NCBI RefSeq assembly: GCF_011758765.1
Contig: NZ_JAANOU010000001.1
Span: 4,464,001-4,528,000 of the forward strand
Direction of reading: 5' to 3'
DNA from: Amycolatopsis viridis
GTDB lineage: Bacteria > Actinomycetota > Actinomycetes > Mycobacteriales > Pseudonocardiaceae
Length of the DNA stretch: 64,000 bases
Shown: positions 9,705-18,238 of the stretch, piece after piece
How the letters are laid out: each line of letters opens with the position of its first letter
Numbering within the stretch: position 1 is the first letter of the stretch
Translations under genes and position numbers: made by a program
The notes under the pieces: model-generated
What the model saw: only the letters and a program-made list of their open reading frames with translations
Database searches by the model: none
What the model was told of the DNA's origin: nothing

Positions 9705-11756
9705 CTACCCGATTCCAGGGATGAGGCGGACCAGGAGGTCCACGAGCCAGATGCCGAGGAACGGCGTCACGATCCCGCCGGCCCCGTAGATCAGCAGATT
9801 GCGCCGCAGCAGCGCGGACGCGCTCGACGGCCGGTACCGCACACCCCGCAGCGCGAGCGGGATCAACGCGACGATGACCAGCGCGTTGAAGATCACCGCG
9901 GACAGGATCGCCGAGCGCGGCGTCGCCAGGTGCAGGATGTTCAGCGCGGCCAGCTGCGGGAAGATCGCCACGAACATGGCAGGCAGGATCGCGAAGTACT
10001 TCGCGAGGTCGTTGGCGATGCTGAACGTGGTGAGCGCGCCGCGGGTGATCAGCAGCTGCTTGCCGATCTCCACGATCTCGATCAGCTTCGTCGGGTCGGA
10101 GTCCAGGTCGACCATGTTGCCGGCCTCCTTCGCGGCCGACGTGCCGGTGTTCATCGCGACCCCGACGTCGGAAGCCGCCAGCGCGGGGGCGTCGTTCGTG
10201 CCGTCCCCGGTCATCGCCACCAGGCGGCCGCCCTCCTGCTCCCGGTGGATCAGCGCCATCTTGTCCTCGGGCCTGGCCTCGGCGAGGTAGTCGTCGACAC
10301 CGGCGTCGGCCGCGATGGCCTTCGCCGTCAGCGGGTTGTCCCCGGTGATCATCACCGTCCGGATGCCCATCCGGCGCAGCTTGTCGAAGCGCTCCCGCAT
10401 GCCGGGCTTGACCACGTCGGACAGCCGGATCACGCCCCGCACCACCGCCCGGCTGCCGGTCAGCTCGGCGACCACCAGCGGGGTGCCGCCCTGCTCGCCG
10501 ATCTCGCCGGCGACGCGCTCGGTCTCGGCCGGGAACTCGCCGCCGTGCTCGGTGACCCAGGCGCGCACGGCGCTGACCGCGCCCTTGCGGACCTGGCGGC
10601 CGGGCAGGTCGGCACCGCTCATCCGCGTCTGCGCGGTGAACGGGACGAACTCGCCGCCGTCGGGGACCGGCGTCCCCTCGGTCAGTTCGACGACGCTGCG
10701 GCCCTCCGGTGTGCCGTCGGCCATGCTGGACAGCCGGGCAGCCTCGGCCAGCTGCTCCGGGGTCGTCGAGCCGACCGGGATCAGCTCGGTCGCCCGCCGG
10801 TTGCCGAAGGTGATGGTGCCGGTCTTGTCCAGCAGCAGCGTCGACACGTCCCCGGCGGCCTCCACCGCACGCCCCGACGTGGCGAGCACGTTGCGCTGCA
10901 CCAGCCGGTCCATGCCGGCGATGCCGATCGCCGACAGCAGCGCCCCGATCGTGGTCGGGATCAGGCACACCAGCAGCGCGGTCAGCACGATCACCGGCTG
11001 CTCGCGGCCGGAGTAGGCGGCCATCGGCTGCACCGCGACGACCGCGAGCAGGAAGATGATCGTCAGCGTGGACAGCAGGATCGTCAGGGCGATCTCGTTC
11101 GGCGTCTTCTGCCGCGAGGCGCCCTCGACCAGGGCGATCATCCGGTCCACGAAGGACTCCCCCGGCTTGCTGGTGATCCGCACGACGATCCGGTCGCTCA
11201 GCACGGTGGTACCGCCGGTGACGGCCGACCGGTCGCCACCGGACTCGCGGATCACCGGCGCGGACTCACCGGTGATGGCGGACTCGTCGACCGTGGCGAT
11301 GCCCTCCACCACGTCGCCGTCACCCGGCACGATCTCCCCGGCCTCGACGACCACCAGATCACCGGGCCGCAGCCCGGCGCCGGGCACGCGTTCCTCGCCG
11401 GCCGGGGTGATGCGCCGCGCGATCGTCTCCTTCTTGGTGCGGCGCAACGACTCCGCCTGCGCCTTGCCCCGGCCCTCGGCGACCGCCTCCGCCAGGTTGG
11501 CGAACACGACCGTGAACCACAGCCAGACCGCGATCAGGATGGTGAACACGTTCGGCTCGGCCACCGCGAACACCGTGGTCAGCAGCGATCCGGCCCACAC
11601 TACGAACATGACCGGGTTGCGGACCTGATGCCGCGGGCCGAGCTTGCGCAGCGCCTCGGGCAGCGCGGTCAGCAGCTGCCGCCCGCTGAACACCCCCGCC
11701 CCCACGCGTTCCGGTTCCGCCGGTGTGGCGACGGGTTTCTCTTCGGTGAGGGTCAT
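9705..11756 (-). CDS. kdpB: KdpB, P-type ATPase subunit of the K+ pump
   Basis: 683 residues. It contains the actuator motif ITGESAPV, the phosphorylation motif [10 protein letters not shown] (Asp about 310), the hinge motif [13 protein letters not shown], and membrane segments near the N-terminus, before the phosphorylation domain and at the C-terminus. This subunit hydrolyses ATP and drives K+ through KdpA. The start codon overlaps the kdpA stop as ATGA, so the two are coupled. I see no missing catalytic residue. Confidence 0.97.
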   Translation of the reverse strand: MTLTEEKPVATPAEPERVGAGVFSGRQLLTALPEALRKLGPRHQVRNPVMFVVWAGSLLTTVFAVAEPNVFTILIAVWLWFTVVFANLAEAVAEGRGKAQAESLRRTKKETIARRITPAGEERVPGAGLRPGDLVVVEAGEIVPGDGDVVEGIATVDESAITGESAPVIRESGGDRSAVTGGTTVLSDRIVVRITSKPGESFVDRMIALVEGASRQKTPNEIALTILLSTLTIIFLLAVVAVQPMAAYSGREQPVIVLTALLVCLIPTTIGALLSAIGIAGMDRLVQRNVLATSGRAVEAAGDVSTLLLDKTGTITFGNRRATELIPVGSTTPEQLAEAARLSSMADGTPEGRSVVELTEGTPVPDGGEFVPFTAQTRMSGADLPGRQVRKGAVSAVRAWVTEHGGEFPAETERVAGEIGEQGGTPLVVAELTGSRAVVRGVIRLSDVVKPGMRERFDKLRRMGIRTVMITGDNPLTAKAIAADAGVDDYLAEARPEDKMALIHREQEGGRLVAMTGDGTNDAPALAASDVGVAMNTGTSAAKEAGNMVDLDSDPTKLIEIVEIGKQLLITRGALTTFSIANDLAKYFAILPAMFVAIFPQLAALNILHLATPRSAILSAVIFNALVIVALIPLALRGVRYRPSSASALLRRNLLIYGAGGIVTPFLGIWLVDLLVRLIPGIG

Positions 11757-13414
11757 GCCAGGGCCTCCGCGACGGGACCGAGCGCGAGCGCGGGGACGAA
11801 CGTCAGCGCCGCGACGAGAACGATGGTGCCGGTGAGCACCGAGCCGAACAGCGGCCCGGTCGTGGGCAGGGTGCCCGCGGTCCGCGGCACCTTCTGCTGG
11901 GCCGCGAGCGACCCGGCCAGGCACAGCACCGCGATGATCGGCACGAACCGGCCGACCAGCATCGCCACCGACAGCGACGACTGGAACCACCCGCTGGTGG
12001 CGGTGAGCCCGCCGAACGCGCTGCCGTTGTTGTTACCGGCCGAGGTGTAGGCGTAGAGCACTTCGGACAGTCCATGCGGACCGCTGTTGCCCATCGCCGG
12101 CACCGTGCCCGGCACGAGCAGGGCGGCGCCGGTCCCGAGCAGGACGACCGCCGGCATCGCCAGCATCGCGATCGCCGAGGCGGTGACCTCGCGCTTGCCG
12201 AGCTTCTTGCCCAGGTACTCCGGGGTGCGCCCGACCATCAGGCCGGCCAGGAACATCGCGATGATCGCCATCACCAGGATGCTGTACAGGCCGGTGCCGA
12301 CCCCGCCGGGCGAGAGCTCGCCGAACAGCATGTGCAGCAGCGGCATCCCGCCGCCCAGACCGCTGAAACTGTCGTGCATGGCGTTGACCGCGCCGGTCGA
12401 GGTGCCGGTCGTGCTGGTGGCGAACAACGCGGACGAGCCGATGCCGAACCGCTGTTCCTTGCCCTCCAGGCCCGCCCCGGCCAGCAGCGCTGCGGGACCG
12501 TTCGGATGCGCCTCGGCCCACCAGGTCACCGCCAGCACGAACGTCCACAACAGACCCATCACCGACAGCAGCACGTACCCCTGCCGCGGATTGCCCACCA
12601 GCCGGCCGAACGTGCGGGTCAGCGACACCGGGATCACCAGGATCAGGAAGATCTCGACGAGGTCGGTCCAGGTGTTCGGGTTCTCGAACGGGTGCGCCGA
12701 GTTGGCGTTGAAGATGCCGCCGCCGTTGGTGCCCAGTTCCTTGACGACCTCCTGACTCGCCGCCGGCGCCAGCGCGATGGTGTTGCGCGCGCCGTCCGGC
12801 CCGGTGACGGCCACACCGGCGCGCAGGCTCTGCGTGACACCCAGCGCGACCAGCACGACCGCGAAGACGGCCGCGATCGGCAGCAGGATCCGCACGGTGC
12901 CGCGCGTCAGATCGACCCAGAAGTTGCCCAGCCGGTCGGTCTTCGCCCGCGTGATCCCGCGGACCAGGGCCATCGCGACCGACAGGCCGACCGCCGCGGA
13001 CAGGAAGTTCTGCACGGTCAGCCCGGCCATGGCGACGAGGTGTCCCATGGTCGTCTCGGGCACGTAGGACTGCCAGTTGGTGTTGGTGACGAAACTGACC
13101 GCGGTGTTGAACGCGGTGCCCGGCCCGACCGGGCCGCGGCCGAGGCTCAGCGGCAGCGACGACTGGAGGCGCTGCAACAGGTACAGGACAACGACGGACA
13201 CCAGCGAGAACCCGAGCACGCCGAGCGCGTAGGTGGGCCAGCGCTGCTCGGCGGACGGGTCCACCCGGCACACGCGGTACAGGCCGCGCTCGAACCGCAG
13301 GTGCCTCTCGCTGGTGAACACGCGCGCCATGTAGTCGCCCAGCGGCCGGTGCACGAGCGCGAGCGCCGCGAGCAGGATGCCGGCGGTGACCAGGCCGGAG
13401 GCTAGGTCGGACAT
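11753..13414 (-). CDS. kdpA: KdpA, K+-channel-like subunit of the Kdp pump
   Basis: 553 residues with about ten hydrophobic segments. The selectivity-filter-like loops are visible as [13 protein letters not shown] (about 108-120), [17 protein letters not shown] (about 228-244), the [18 protein letters not shown] loop (about 335-352) and [12 protein letters not shown] (about 460-471). It binds and conducts K+ into KdpB. The ATG overlaps the kdpF stop by one base (TGATG), so translation is coupled. Confidence 0.97.
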   Translation of the reverse strand: MSDLASGLVTAGILLAALALVHRPLGDYMARVFTSERHLRFERGLYRVCRVDPSAEQRWPTYALGVLGFSLVSVVVLYLLQRLQSSLPLSLGRGPVGPGTAFNTAVSFVTNTNWQSYVPETTMGHLVAMAGLTVQNFLSAAVGLSVAMALVRGITRAKTDRLGNFWVDLTRGTVRILLPIAAVFAVVLVALGVTQSLRAGVAVTGPDGARNTIALAPAASQEVVKELGTNGGGIFNANSAHPFENPNTWTDLVEIFLILVIPVSLTRTFGRLVGNPRQGYVLLSVMGLLWTFVLAVTWWAEAHPNGPAALLAGAGLEGKEQRFGIGSSALFATSTTGTSTGAVNAMHDSFSGLGGGMPLLHMLFGELSPGGVGTGLYSILVMAIIAMFLAGLMVGRTPEYLGKKLGKREVTASAIAMLAMPAVVLLGTGAALLVPGTVPAMGNSGPHGLSEVLYAYTSAGNNNGSAFGGLTATSGWFQSSLSVAMLVGRFVPIIAVLCLAGSLAAQQKVPRTAGTLPTTGPLFGSVLTGTIVLVAALTFVPALALGPVAEALA

Positions 13415-13515
13415 CAGAACCGCTCCGGCCGCAACAGCGCGACGAACAGGTAGACGATCAGGCCCAGCGCCAGCACCCCGCCGGCCACGTTGGCCACCAC
13501 CCCGGCGCCGTTCAC
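13414..13515 (-). CDS. kdpF: KdpF, small membrane subunit of the Kdp pump
   Basis: 33-residue peptide from GTG 13515. It is one hydrophobic helix (about residues 8-27) followed by LLRPERF, the characteristic KdpF C-terminus (family: ...RPEKF/RPERF). KdpF stabilises the KdpABC complex in the membrane. Its GTG overlaps the stop of the upstream 27-residue peptide (GTGA), and its TGA overlaps the kdpA start, so it is sandwiched by two coupling junctions. Confidence 0.9.
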   Translation of the reverse strand: MNGAGVVANVAGGVLALGLIVYLFVALLRPERF

Positions 13516-13595
13516 AGCCGCTCCAGTCCGCGCAACGTCAGCACCAGCACCGCGAACACCGCGATCAGCAGCACCGCGTACAGCAGATCCGCCAC
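13512..13595 (-). CDS. Uncharacterised 27-residue single-helix membrane peptide heading the kdp operon
   Basis: GTG 13595 opens a 27-codon frame encoding a leading MADLLYAV, a hydrophobic stretch through about residue 20, and a basic end LRGLERL. It has the strongest ribosome site of the operon (GGAAGG, 7-nt spacer), and its stop overlaps the kdpF start as GTGA, so it is very probably translated. It looks like a paralogue-sized partner of KdpF with the same pattern (helix then R-x-x-E-R-hydrophobic end). The role may be as a leader for coupling or as an extra pump subunit; neither is shown. Confidence 0.65.
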   Translation of the reverse strand: MADLLYAVLLIAVFAVLVLTLRGLERL

Positions 13596-13612
13596 TTCAC
13601 ACCTTCCGACAG

Positions 13613-13653
13613 GGTCACTCGTGGGTCACTCGATCGGTGACCGTTCCGGTGAC
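13613..13653 (-). promoter_or_regulatory. Four GGTSAC direct repeats upstream of kdp, candidate KdpE operator
   Basis: GGTCAC at 13613 and 13624 and GGTGAC at 13636 and 13648 are read in the same direction with start-to-start spacings of 11, 12 and 12 nt. Tandem half-sites about one helical turn apart are typical of OmpR-family regulators such as KdpE (family knowledge). The cluster lies 18-58 nt before the first kdp start codon. No convincing -10 or -35 could be fixed, so the position relative to transcription start is unknown. Confidence 0.45.
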
Positions 13654-13815
13654 AGCCTGCACTCGGGCGGGCTCGTTCCCGGCCTGCCTGACGGCACCTT
13701 GATACCGGTCCGGCGCGCGTTTACGAGTCATTGAGGTGCGTGTGCAACCGACCACAGTCCGTGCAACGCATCCGGTCAGAGCGGACCAATCGCGCAGACA
13801 GCTACCGAAGAGTTG

Positions 13816-13832
13816 TGTTACGACGGTGTTAC
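13816..13832 (+). promoter_or_regulatory. Direct repeat TGTTAC-N5-TGTTAC upstream of asnB, GlnR-like box
   Basis: GTTAC at 13817-13821 and 13828-13832 are separated by 6 nt, an 11-nt period. This matches the 5-6-5 layout of actinobacterial GlnR boxes (gTnAC-n6-GaAAC), although the second half here is GTTAC and not GAAAC. A possible -10, CATAGT, follows at 13834-13839. Control of an asparagine synthetase by nitrogen status would be sensible, but binding is inference. Confidence 0.35.
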
Positions 13833-13871
13833 ACATAGTTGTAGTTGCTCAGTATCTGGAGGGGAGCACGT

Positions 13872-15707
13872 ATGTGCGGCATCACGGGCTGGGTTTCCTT
13901 CGAGACCGACCTCACCCAGCGGCGCGAGGTGCTCGACGCCATGACCGAGACGATGGCCTGCCGCGGCCCGGACGATTCCGGGACGTGGCTCGCCCCGCAC
14001 GCCGCCCTCGGGCACCGGCGGCTGGCCATCATCGACCTGCCCGGCGGCCGCCAGCCGATGTCGGTGGCCACACCGGCGGGCGAGGTCGCCATGGTCTACA
14101 GCGGTGAGGCGTACAACTTCGCCGAGCTGCGCCGCGAGCTCGAGAGCAAGGGCCACACCTTCCGCACGGACAGCGACACCGAGGTCGTGCTGCACGGCTA
14201 CCTGGAGTGGGGCGAGCCCGTCGCCGAGCACCTCAACGGCATGTACGCCTTCGCGATCTGGGACGCGCGCGACGACGAGCTCGTCATGATCCGCGACCGG
14301 ATGGGCATCAAGCCGTTCTACTACTACCCCACCCGCGACGGGGTGCTCTTCGGCTCCGAGCCGAAGGCGATCCTGGCCAACCCCGTGGCGAAGCGGATCG
14401 TCGACGCCGACGGGCTGCGTGAGCTGTTCTCGTTCACCAAGCAGCCCGGCTGGTCGCTGTGGCACGGCATGTCCGAAGTGGAGCCGGGCACGATCGTCCG
14501 GGTCGGCCGCGACGGCCTGCGCACCCGCACCTACTGGAAGCTCGAGGCGCGCGAGCACACCGACGACCGGGACACGACGGTCGCGCGGGTGCGTGAGCTG
14601 ATGACCGACATCGTGCACCGGCAGCTGGTCGCGGACGTCCCGCGCTGCGTGCTCCTATCCGGCGGCCTGGACTCCAGCGCGATCACCGGTCTGGCCGCCG
14701 CGCGGCTGCGCGAGGAGGGCGAGCAGTTGCGCACCTTCTCGGTCGACTTCGTCGGGCAGGAGGAGAACTTCAAGCCCGACGAGATGCGCGACACCCCGGA
14801 CGCCCCGTTCATCCGGGACGTGGCGAAGCTGGTCGGCTCGGCGCACCAGGACGTCGTCCTCGATCCCGCCGCACTGACCGATCCGGCCGTGCGGCGCGCC
14901 GTCCTCGCGGCCCGGGACATCCCGGTCGGCCTCGGCGACATGGACACCTCGCTGTACCTGCTGTTCAAGGCGATCCGCGCGGAGTCGACGGTGGCGCTGT
15001 CCGGCGAGTCGGCCGACGAGGTGTTCGGCGGGTACCGGTGGTTCCACGACGGCACCGCCCGTACCGCCGACACCTTCCCGTGGCTGGCGTTCCGCACCGG
15101 CGCCCACGACCGGGGCGGTCTGCTGCCCCGGGACGTGCAGTCCCGGCTCGACCTGGAGGGCTACATCGCCGACCAGTACCGCACGGCGCTGGCTCAGGTC
15201 GAGCACCTGGACGGCGCGAGCGCGCTGGAGCGGCGGATGCGCGAGGTGTGCCACCTGCACCTGACCCGCATGGTGCGGGCACTGCTGGACCGCAAGGACC
15301 GGGCGTCGATGGCAGTGGGGCTGGAGGTGCGGGTGCCGTTCTGCGACCACCGGCTCGTCGAGTACGTCTACAACACGCCGTGGTCGCTGAAGACGTTCGA
15401 CGGCCGCGAGAAGAGCCTGCTGCGGCACGCCACCAGGCACGTGCTGCCGCAGTCCGTTGTGGACCGGGTGAAGAGCCCGTACCCGTCCACACAGGACCCG
15501 GGGTACGCCGCGGCGTTGCAGCAGCAGGCGAAGGAGGTGCTGGCTTCGCCCGACGACCCGGTGTTCGCGCTGGTGGACCGGGCCTGGGTGACCGGCGCGG
15601 TGGGACAGGACCCGGCGACGATGCCGTCGCGGACGCGCCACGGCCTGGATCGGCTGCTGGACCTGCACCACTGGCTCGACCTCCGCCGCCCGGAGCTGCG
15701 AATCTGA
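13872..15707 (+). CDS. asnB: Asparagine synthetase, glutamine-hydrolysing
   Basis: 611 residues. ATG 13872 is chosen because it places Cys at position 2 (MCGITGW), the N-terminal nucleophile of class II glutaminases. The glutaminase domain (2-210) has GHRRLAIIDL and the oxyanion region YNGE-like SGEAYNF. The synthetase domain starts near 240 with the PP-loop SGGLDSS (about 262-268) and has SGESADEVFGGY further on. It converts Asp, Gln and ATP to Asn. AGGGGAG lies about 8 nt before the start. The gene diverges from kdp. The sequence AYNF where many homologues have NGEIYN is a mild variation. Confidence 0.93.
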   Translation: MCGITGWVSFETDLTQRREVLDAMTETMACRGPDDSGTWLAPHAALGHRRLAIIDLPGGRQPMSVATPAGEVAMVYSGEAYNFAELRRELESKGHTFRTDSDTEVVLHGYLEWGEPVAEHLNGMYAFAIWDARDDELVMIRDRMGIKPFYYYPTRDGVLFGSEPKAILANPVAKRIVDADGLRELFSFTKQPGWSLWHGMSEVEPGTIVRVGRDGLRTRTYWKLEAREHTDDRDTTVARVRELMTDIVHRQLVADVPRCVLLSGGLDSSAITGLAAARLREEGEQLRTFSVDFVGQEENFKPDEMRDTPDAPFIRDVAKLVGSAHQDVVLDPAALTDPAVRRAVLAARDIPVGLGDMDTSLYLLFKAIRAESTVALSGESADEVFGGYRWFHDGTARTADTFPWLAFRTGAHDRGGLLPRDVQSRLDLEGYIADQYRTALAQVEHLDGASALERRMREVCHLHLTRMVRALLDRKDRASMAVGLEVRVPFCDHRLVEYVYNTPWSLKTFDGREKSLLRHATRHVLPQSVVDRVKSPYPSTQDPGYAAALQQQAKEVLASPDDPVFALVDRAWVTGAVGQDPATMPSRTRHGLDRLLDLHHWLDLRRPELRI

Positions 15708-15784
15708 GGATTCGCTGTGAAATCCGGACATCGGGCACAAGTGGGTGTACGGCGGCGTTGGACAGGTCAGGAGAGGTGAGACAG

Positions 15785-16306
15785 ATGACCCAAGCATTCA
15801 CGCAGACCGCGTTCACCAGCGCGCGCACGAGCACGCGGCTCCCGACCCTGCCCACCGGCTGGCCGATCGGGTCCTACGAGTCCTACGAAGAGGCCCAGCG
15901 GGCGGTCGACCACCTCGCCGACAACGACTTCCCGGTGGCTGACGTCACGATCGTCGGGGTGGAGCCGATGCTGGTCGAGCGCGTCGCCGGCAAGCTCAGC
16001 TGGGGCCGGGTCCTCAGCAGCGCGGCGATGTCGGGTGCCTGGTTCGGTATCTTCGTCGGCCTGCTGCTGACGATGTTCACCCCGGGCGCCGGGCTGCTGC
16101 CGATCCTGTTCGGGCTCGTCGCGGGTGTGGCGTTCAGCATGGTGTTCGCCGCCATCAGCTACGGCGCCACGCGCGGTCGCCGCGACTTCGTGTCGCAGAC
16201 CCAGCTGGTGGCGCGCCGCTACGACGTGCTGAGCCAGCCGCGCAACGCCGAGAAGGGCCGCGAGCTGCTGGCAAACCTCGCCGCGCGGGCGCACGTGTTC
16301 AACTGA
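15785..16306 (+). CDS. Membrane protein with general-stress-protein 17M-like domain
   Basis: 173 residues. Residues about 28-75 (GWPIGSYESYEEAQRAVDHL... VADVTIVGVEP) match the ferredoxin-like fold of general stress protein 17M/YflT proteins. Two hydrophobic segments (about 83-103 and 106-124) with Gly-rich faces follow, then a basic C-terminal region. Such proteins are widespread in actinobacteria and have no established reaction; a stress role is inferred from the name family only. The ribosome site GGAGAGG sits 7 nt before the ATG. The gene ends at a strong terminator. Confidence 0.7.
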   Translation: MTQAFTQTAFTSARTSTRLPTLPTGWPIGSYESYEEAQRAVDHLADNDFPVADVTIVGVEPMLVERVAGKLSWGRVLSSAAMSGAWFGIFVGLLLTMFTPGAGLLPILFGLVAGVAFSMVFAAISYGATRGRRDFVSQTQLVARRYDVLSQPRNAEKGRELLANLAARAHVFN

Positions 16307-16323
16307 CCGGTCGAGCTCATGGC

Positions 16324-16354
16324 GAGCCCCGGGCCGGTTTCCGGCCCGGGGCTC
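16324..16354. terminator. Bidirectional hairpin terminator between the stress-like gene and idi
   Basis: A perfect 14-bp stem (16324-16337 with 16341-16354) and a TTT loop separate two converging genes. There is no long T-run, as is usual in high-G+C actinobacteria. Confidence 0.85.
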
Positions 16355-16369
16355 TTCCGCGCCCGGGGT

Positions 16370-16915
16370 TCATCGGGGTGCGGCACCTGCCGCGAGGGCT
16401 TCGGCGAGCCGCGGCACCTGGAGCTGTGACCACGGGCTGAACACGAACGGCGTGCGGCTCATGCTCTCCACCAGATCGGCCCACCCGGCCCAGCGCCATT
16501 CGCACACCTCGTCAGGCGCCGGCAGCGGGTCGGACTCGGCCTGCGCGATCCACACCGGGCAGAACTCGTTCTCCACCACCCCGCCGGCGTCGGTCGCGGT
16601 GTAGCGGAAGTCCGGCAGCACCGTGCGCAGCCCGCCGACCGCCAGCCCGAGCTCCTGCTGCGCCCGGCGGACGATGGCCTCCGCCATGTCCTCGCCCGGC
16701 CCGGGGTGCCCGCAGAACGAGTTGGTCCACACCCCCGGCCACGTCTTCTTGCCGATCGCGCGCCGGGTCATCAGCACCCGGCCGGAGCGGTCGAAGACGT
16801 AGCAGGAGAACGCCAGGTGCAGCGGCGTGTGCGCGTCGTGCACCGTGCTCTTGGGCGCGGTGCCCACCGGCGCGAAGCGTTCGTCGAGCAACACCACGAG
16901 TTCTTCCTGGGGCAC
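16370..16915 (-). CDS. idi: Isopentenyl-diphosphate delta-isomerase, type I
   Basis: 181 residues, the type I (Nudix-fold) size. It interconverts isopentenyl and dimethylallyl diphosphate. Catalytic Cys is in TNSFCGHPGPGE (about 65-76) and the metal-binding and catalytic Glu region is ENEFCPVW (about 115-122). The conserved HxxxH-type residues are in STVHDAHTPLHLAFS. GTG 16915 is preceded by GGAAGG at 8 nt. mutM starts upstream in the same direction with 20 nt between, so the pair may be cotranscribed. Confidence 0.92.
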   Translation of the reverse strand: MPQEELVVLLDERFAPVGTAPKSTVHDAHTPLHLAFSCYVFDRSGRVLMTRRAIGKKTWPGVWTNSFCGHPGPGEDMAEAIVRRAQQELGLAVGGLRTVLPDFRYTATDAGGVVENEFCPVWIAQAESDPLPAPDEVCEWRWAGWADLVESMSRTPFVFSPWSQLQVPRLAEALAAGAAPR

Positions 16916-16935
16916 GTGTCCCGCCTTCCGTGGGG

Positions 16936-17799
16936 TCAATGGGTGCGCCGCGGCCGGGGCTGGCAACGCGGGCAGAAGTAGGACGACCGGTTCATGAACG
17001 GCTCCCGGCGGATCGGCGTGCCACAGCGGCGGCACGGGCGATCGCCCTGGCCGTACACGTTGAGCGAACGGTCGAAGTAGCCGGACTGGCCGTTGACGTT
17101 GACGTACAACGCGTCGAACGACGTGCCGCCCGCCCGCAGCGCCTCGTTCATCACCTCGGCGGCCGCTTCCAGCACCGCCGCGCCCTGCGCGCGCGTCAGC
17201 TTCTCCGTGGGGCGGGCCCAGTGCAGCCGCGCCCGCCACAACGACTCGTCGGCGTAGATGTTGCCCACCCCGGACACCAGCGTCTGGTCGAGCAGCGCGC
17301 GCTTGATCTCGGTGCGCCGGGAACGCAGCGCCGTGACCGCCGCGGCCGGATCGAACTCCGGGTCCATCGGGTCGCGTGCGATGTGCGCGATCGGCGCAGG
17401 CAGCAGCGTGCCGTCCGAGGTCACCAGATCCGCCAGCGCGAGCCCGCCGAACGTGCGCTGGTCGACGAACCGCAGCTCCGGACCGCCGTCGTCGAAGCGG
17501 ATGCGCACCCGCAGGTGCTTCTCGTCGGGGGCGCCCTCGGGCTGGACGAGCATCTGGCCGCTCATGCCCAGGTGCGCGAGGATCGCCTCCTTGTCGGAGA
17601 GCTCCAGCCACAGGTACTTGCCGCGGCGGCGCGCCGCCTCCACGCGAGCCCCGGCGAGACGGCCGGTGAAGTCCTCCGGACCCAGCTCGTGACGGCGGAT
17701 CGCGCGCGGGTGCAGCACCTCGACGCGCGCGATCCCGCGGCCCGCCACGTGGGCCTCCAGCCCGCGGCGCACCACCTCGACTTCGGGAAGCTCAGGCAC
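16936..17799 (-). CDS. mutM: Formamidopyrimidine-DNA glycosylase
   Basis: 287 residues. Excises 8-oxoguanine and formamidopyrimidines and cuts at the resulting AP site. N-terminus PELPEVE carries the catalytic Pro2 and Glu3; the helix-two-turn-helix has [10 protein letters not shown] (about 168-177); the C-terminal zinc finger is [24 protein letters not shown] with its DNA-binding Arg. The start is GTG 17799. A TAGGGT hexamer ends 6 nt before it and no Shine-Dalgarno is present, suggesting a leaderless message. In mycobacteria mutM directly follows rnc; here a repeat array separates them. Confidence 0.95.
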   Translation of the reverse strand: MPELPEVEVVRRGLEAHVAGRGIARVEVLHPRAIRRHELGPEDFTGRLAGARVEAARRRGKYLWLELSDKEAILAHLGMSGQMLVQPEGAPDEKHLRVRIRFDDGGPELRFVDQRTFGGLALADLVTSDGTLLPAPIAHIARDPMDPEFDPAAAVTALRSRRTEIKRALLDQTLVSGVGNIYADESLWRARLHWARPTEKLTRAQGAAVLEAAAEVMNEALRAGGTSFDALYVNVNGQSGYFDRSLNVYGQGDRPCRRCGTPIRREPFMNRSSYFCPRCQPRPRRTH

Positions 17800-17805
17800 C
17801 CCATC

Positions 17806-17811
17806 ACCCTA
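17806..17811 (-). promoter_or_regulatory. -10 hexamer TAGGGT for leaderless mutM
   Basis: TAGGGT lies 6 nt before the GTG start of mutM; no Shine-Dalgarno is present. This spacing puts transcription start at or next to the start codon. Confidence 0.5.
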
Positions 17812-17886
17812 ACCGCCACCAACGACAGTTCCCGAGATCCGACCGGGTCGCCGCGTCACAACAGACGGTGACGGCCCTCCCGCACC

Positions 17887-18153
17887 AGCCAACTCACCAC
17901 CCGCACCAGCAAACACAGCGTCACCAACGGCAAACACGCTGCCCGCACGGGTGAACACGCCGACCCCACCGGCAAACACGCCCCCGGCGGCGTGTTCGCC
18001 GCCCCCGGCGGCGTGTTCACCGCTCCCGGCGGCGTGTTCGCCCCTCCCGACGGCGTGTTCGCCCCTCCCGGCGGCGTGTTTGCCGCTCCCGGCGGCGTGT
18101 TTGCCGCTCCCGGCGGTGGGTTGGCCGCTCCCGGCGGTGGGTTGGCTGGGAAA
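17887..18153. repeat. Mirrored array of 21-bp repeats (large imperfect palindrome)
   Basis: Right arm: eight 21-bp units from 17986 to 18153 with core GGCGTGTTCGCC or variants. Left arm: five units with inverted cores starting at 17887, 17908, 17929, 17950 and 17971, also exactly 21 bp apart. Inner cores on both arms are GGCGTGTTYRCC, whereas the outermost on both arms are of the GGTGNGTTGGCY type, so the arms mirror each other. The centre (17971-18000) forms a hairpin with 11 of 12 stem positions paired. The array fills most of the 427-nt gap between rnc and mutM. Confidence 0.85.
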
Positions 18154-18156
18154 CGG

Positions 18157-18195
18157 CGAAGCCGGGCCGCCGCGCGTGGCGGCGACCCGGCTTCG
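18157..18195 (-). terminator. Hairpin terminator after rnc
   Basis: CGAAGCCGGG (18157-18166) pairs perfectly with CCCGGCTTCG (18186-18195); the inner bases can add a second small stem. It lies 32 nt beyond the rnc stop. Confidence 0.7.
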
Positions 18196-18205
18196 CGGGA
18201 ACGAA

Positions 18206-18238
18206 AACTACTCCGAGCCTCGGGAACTACTCCGAGCC
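18206..18238 (-). repeat. 19-bp-offset duplication spanning the end of rnc
   Basis: AACTACTCCGAGCC occurs at 18206-18219 and again at 18225-18238. The second copy contains the rnc stop codon and the last Gly-Ser-Glu codons (read on the minus strand); the first is a non-coding copy just downstream. Confidence 0.75.

Noticed and set aside
9112-10968. Long minus-strand frame joining kdpC to a frame inside kdpB
   Set aside because: Only the part from 9699 downward is KdpC; the upstream part is an Arg-rich shadow of kdpB.
17887-18153. CRISPR array
   Set aside because: Units are contiguous 21-bp repeats with no unique spacers, and there are no cas genes nearby.
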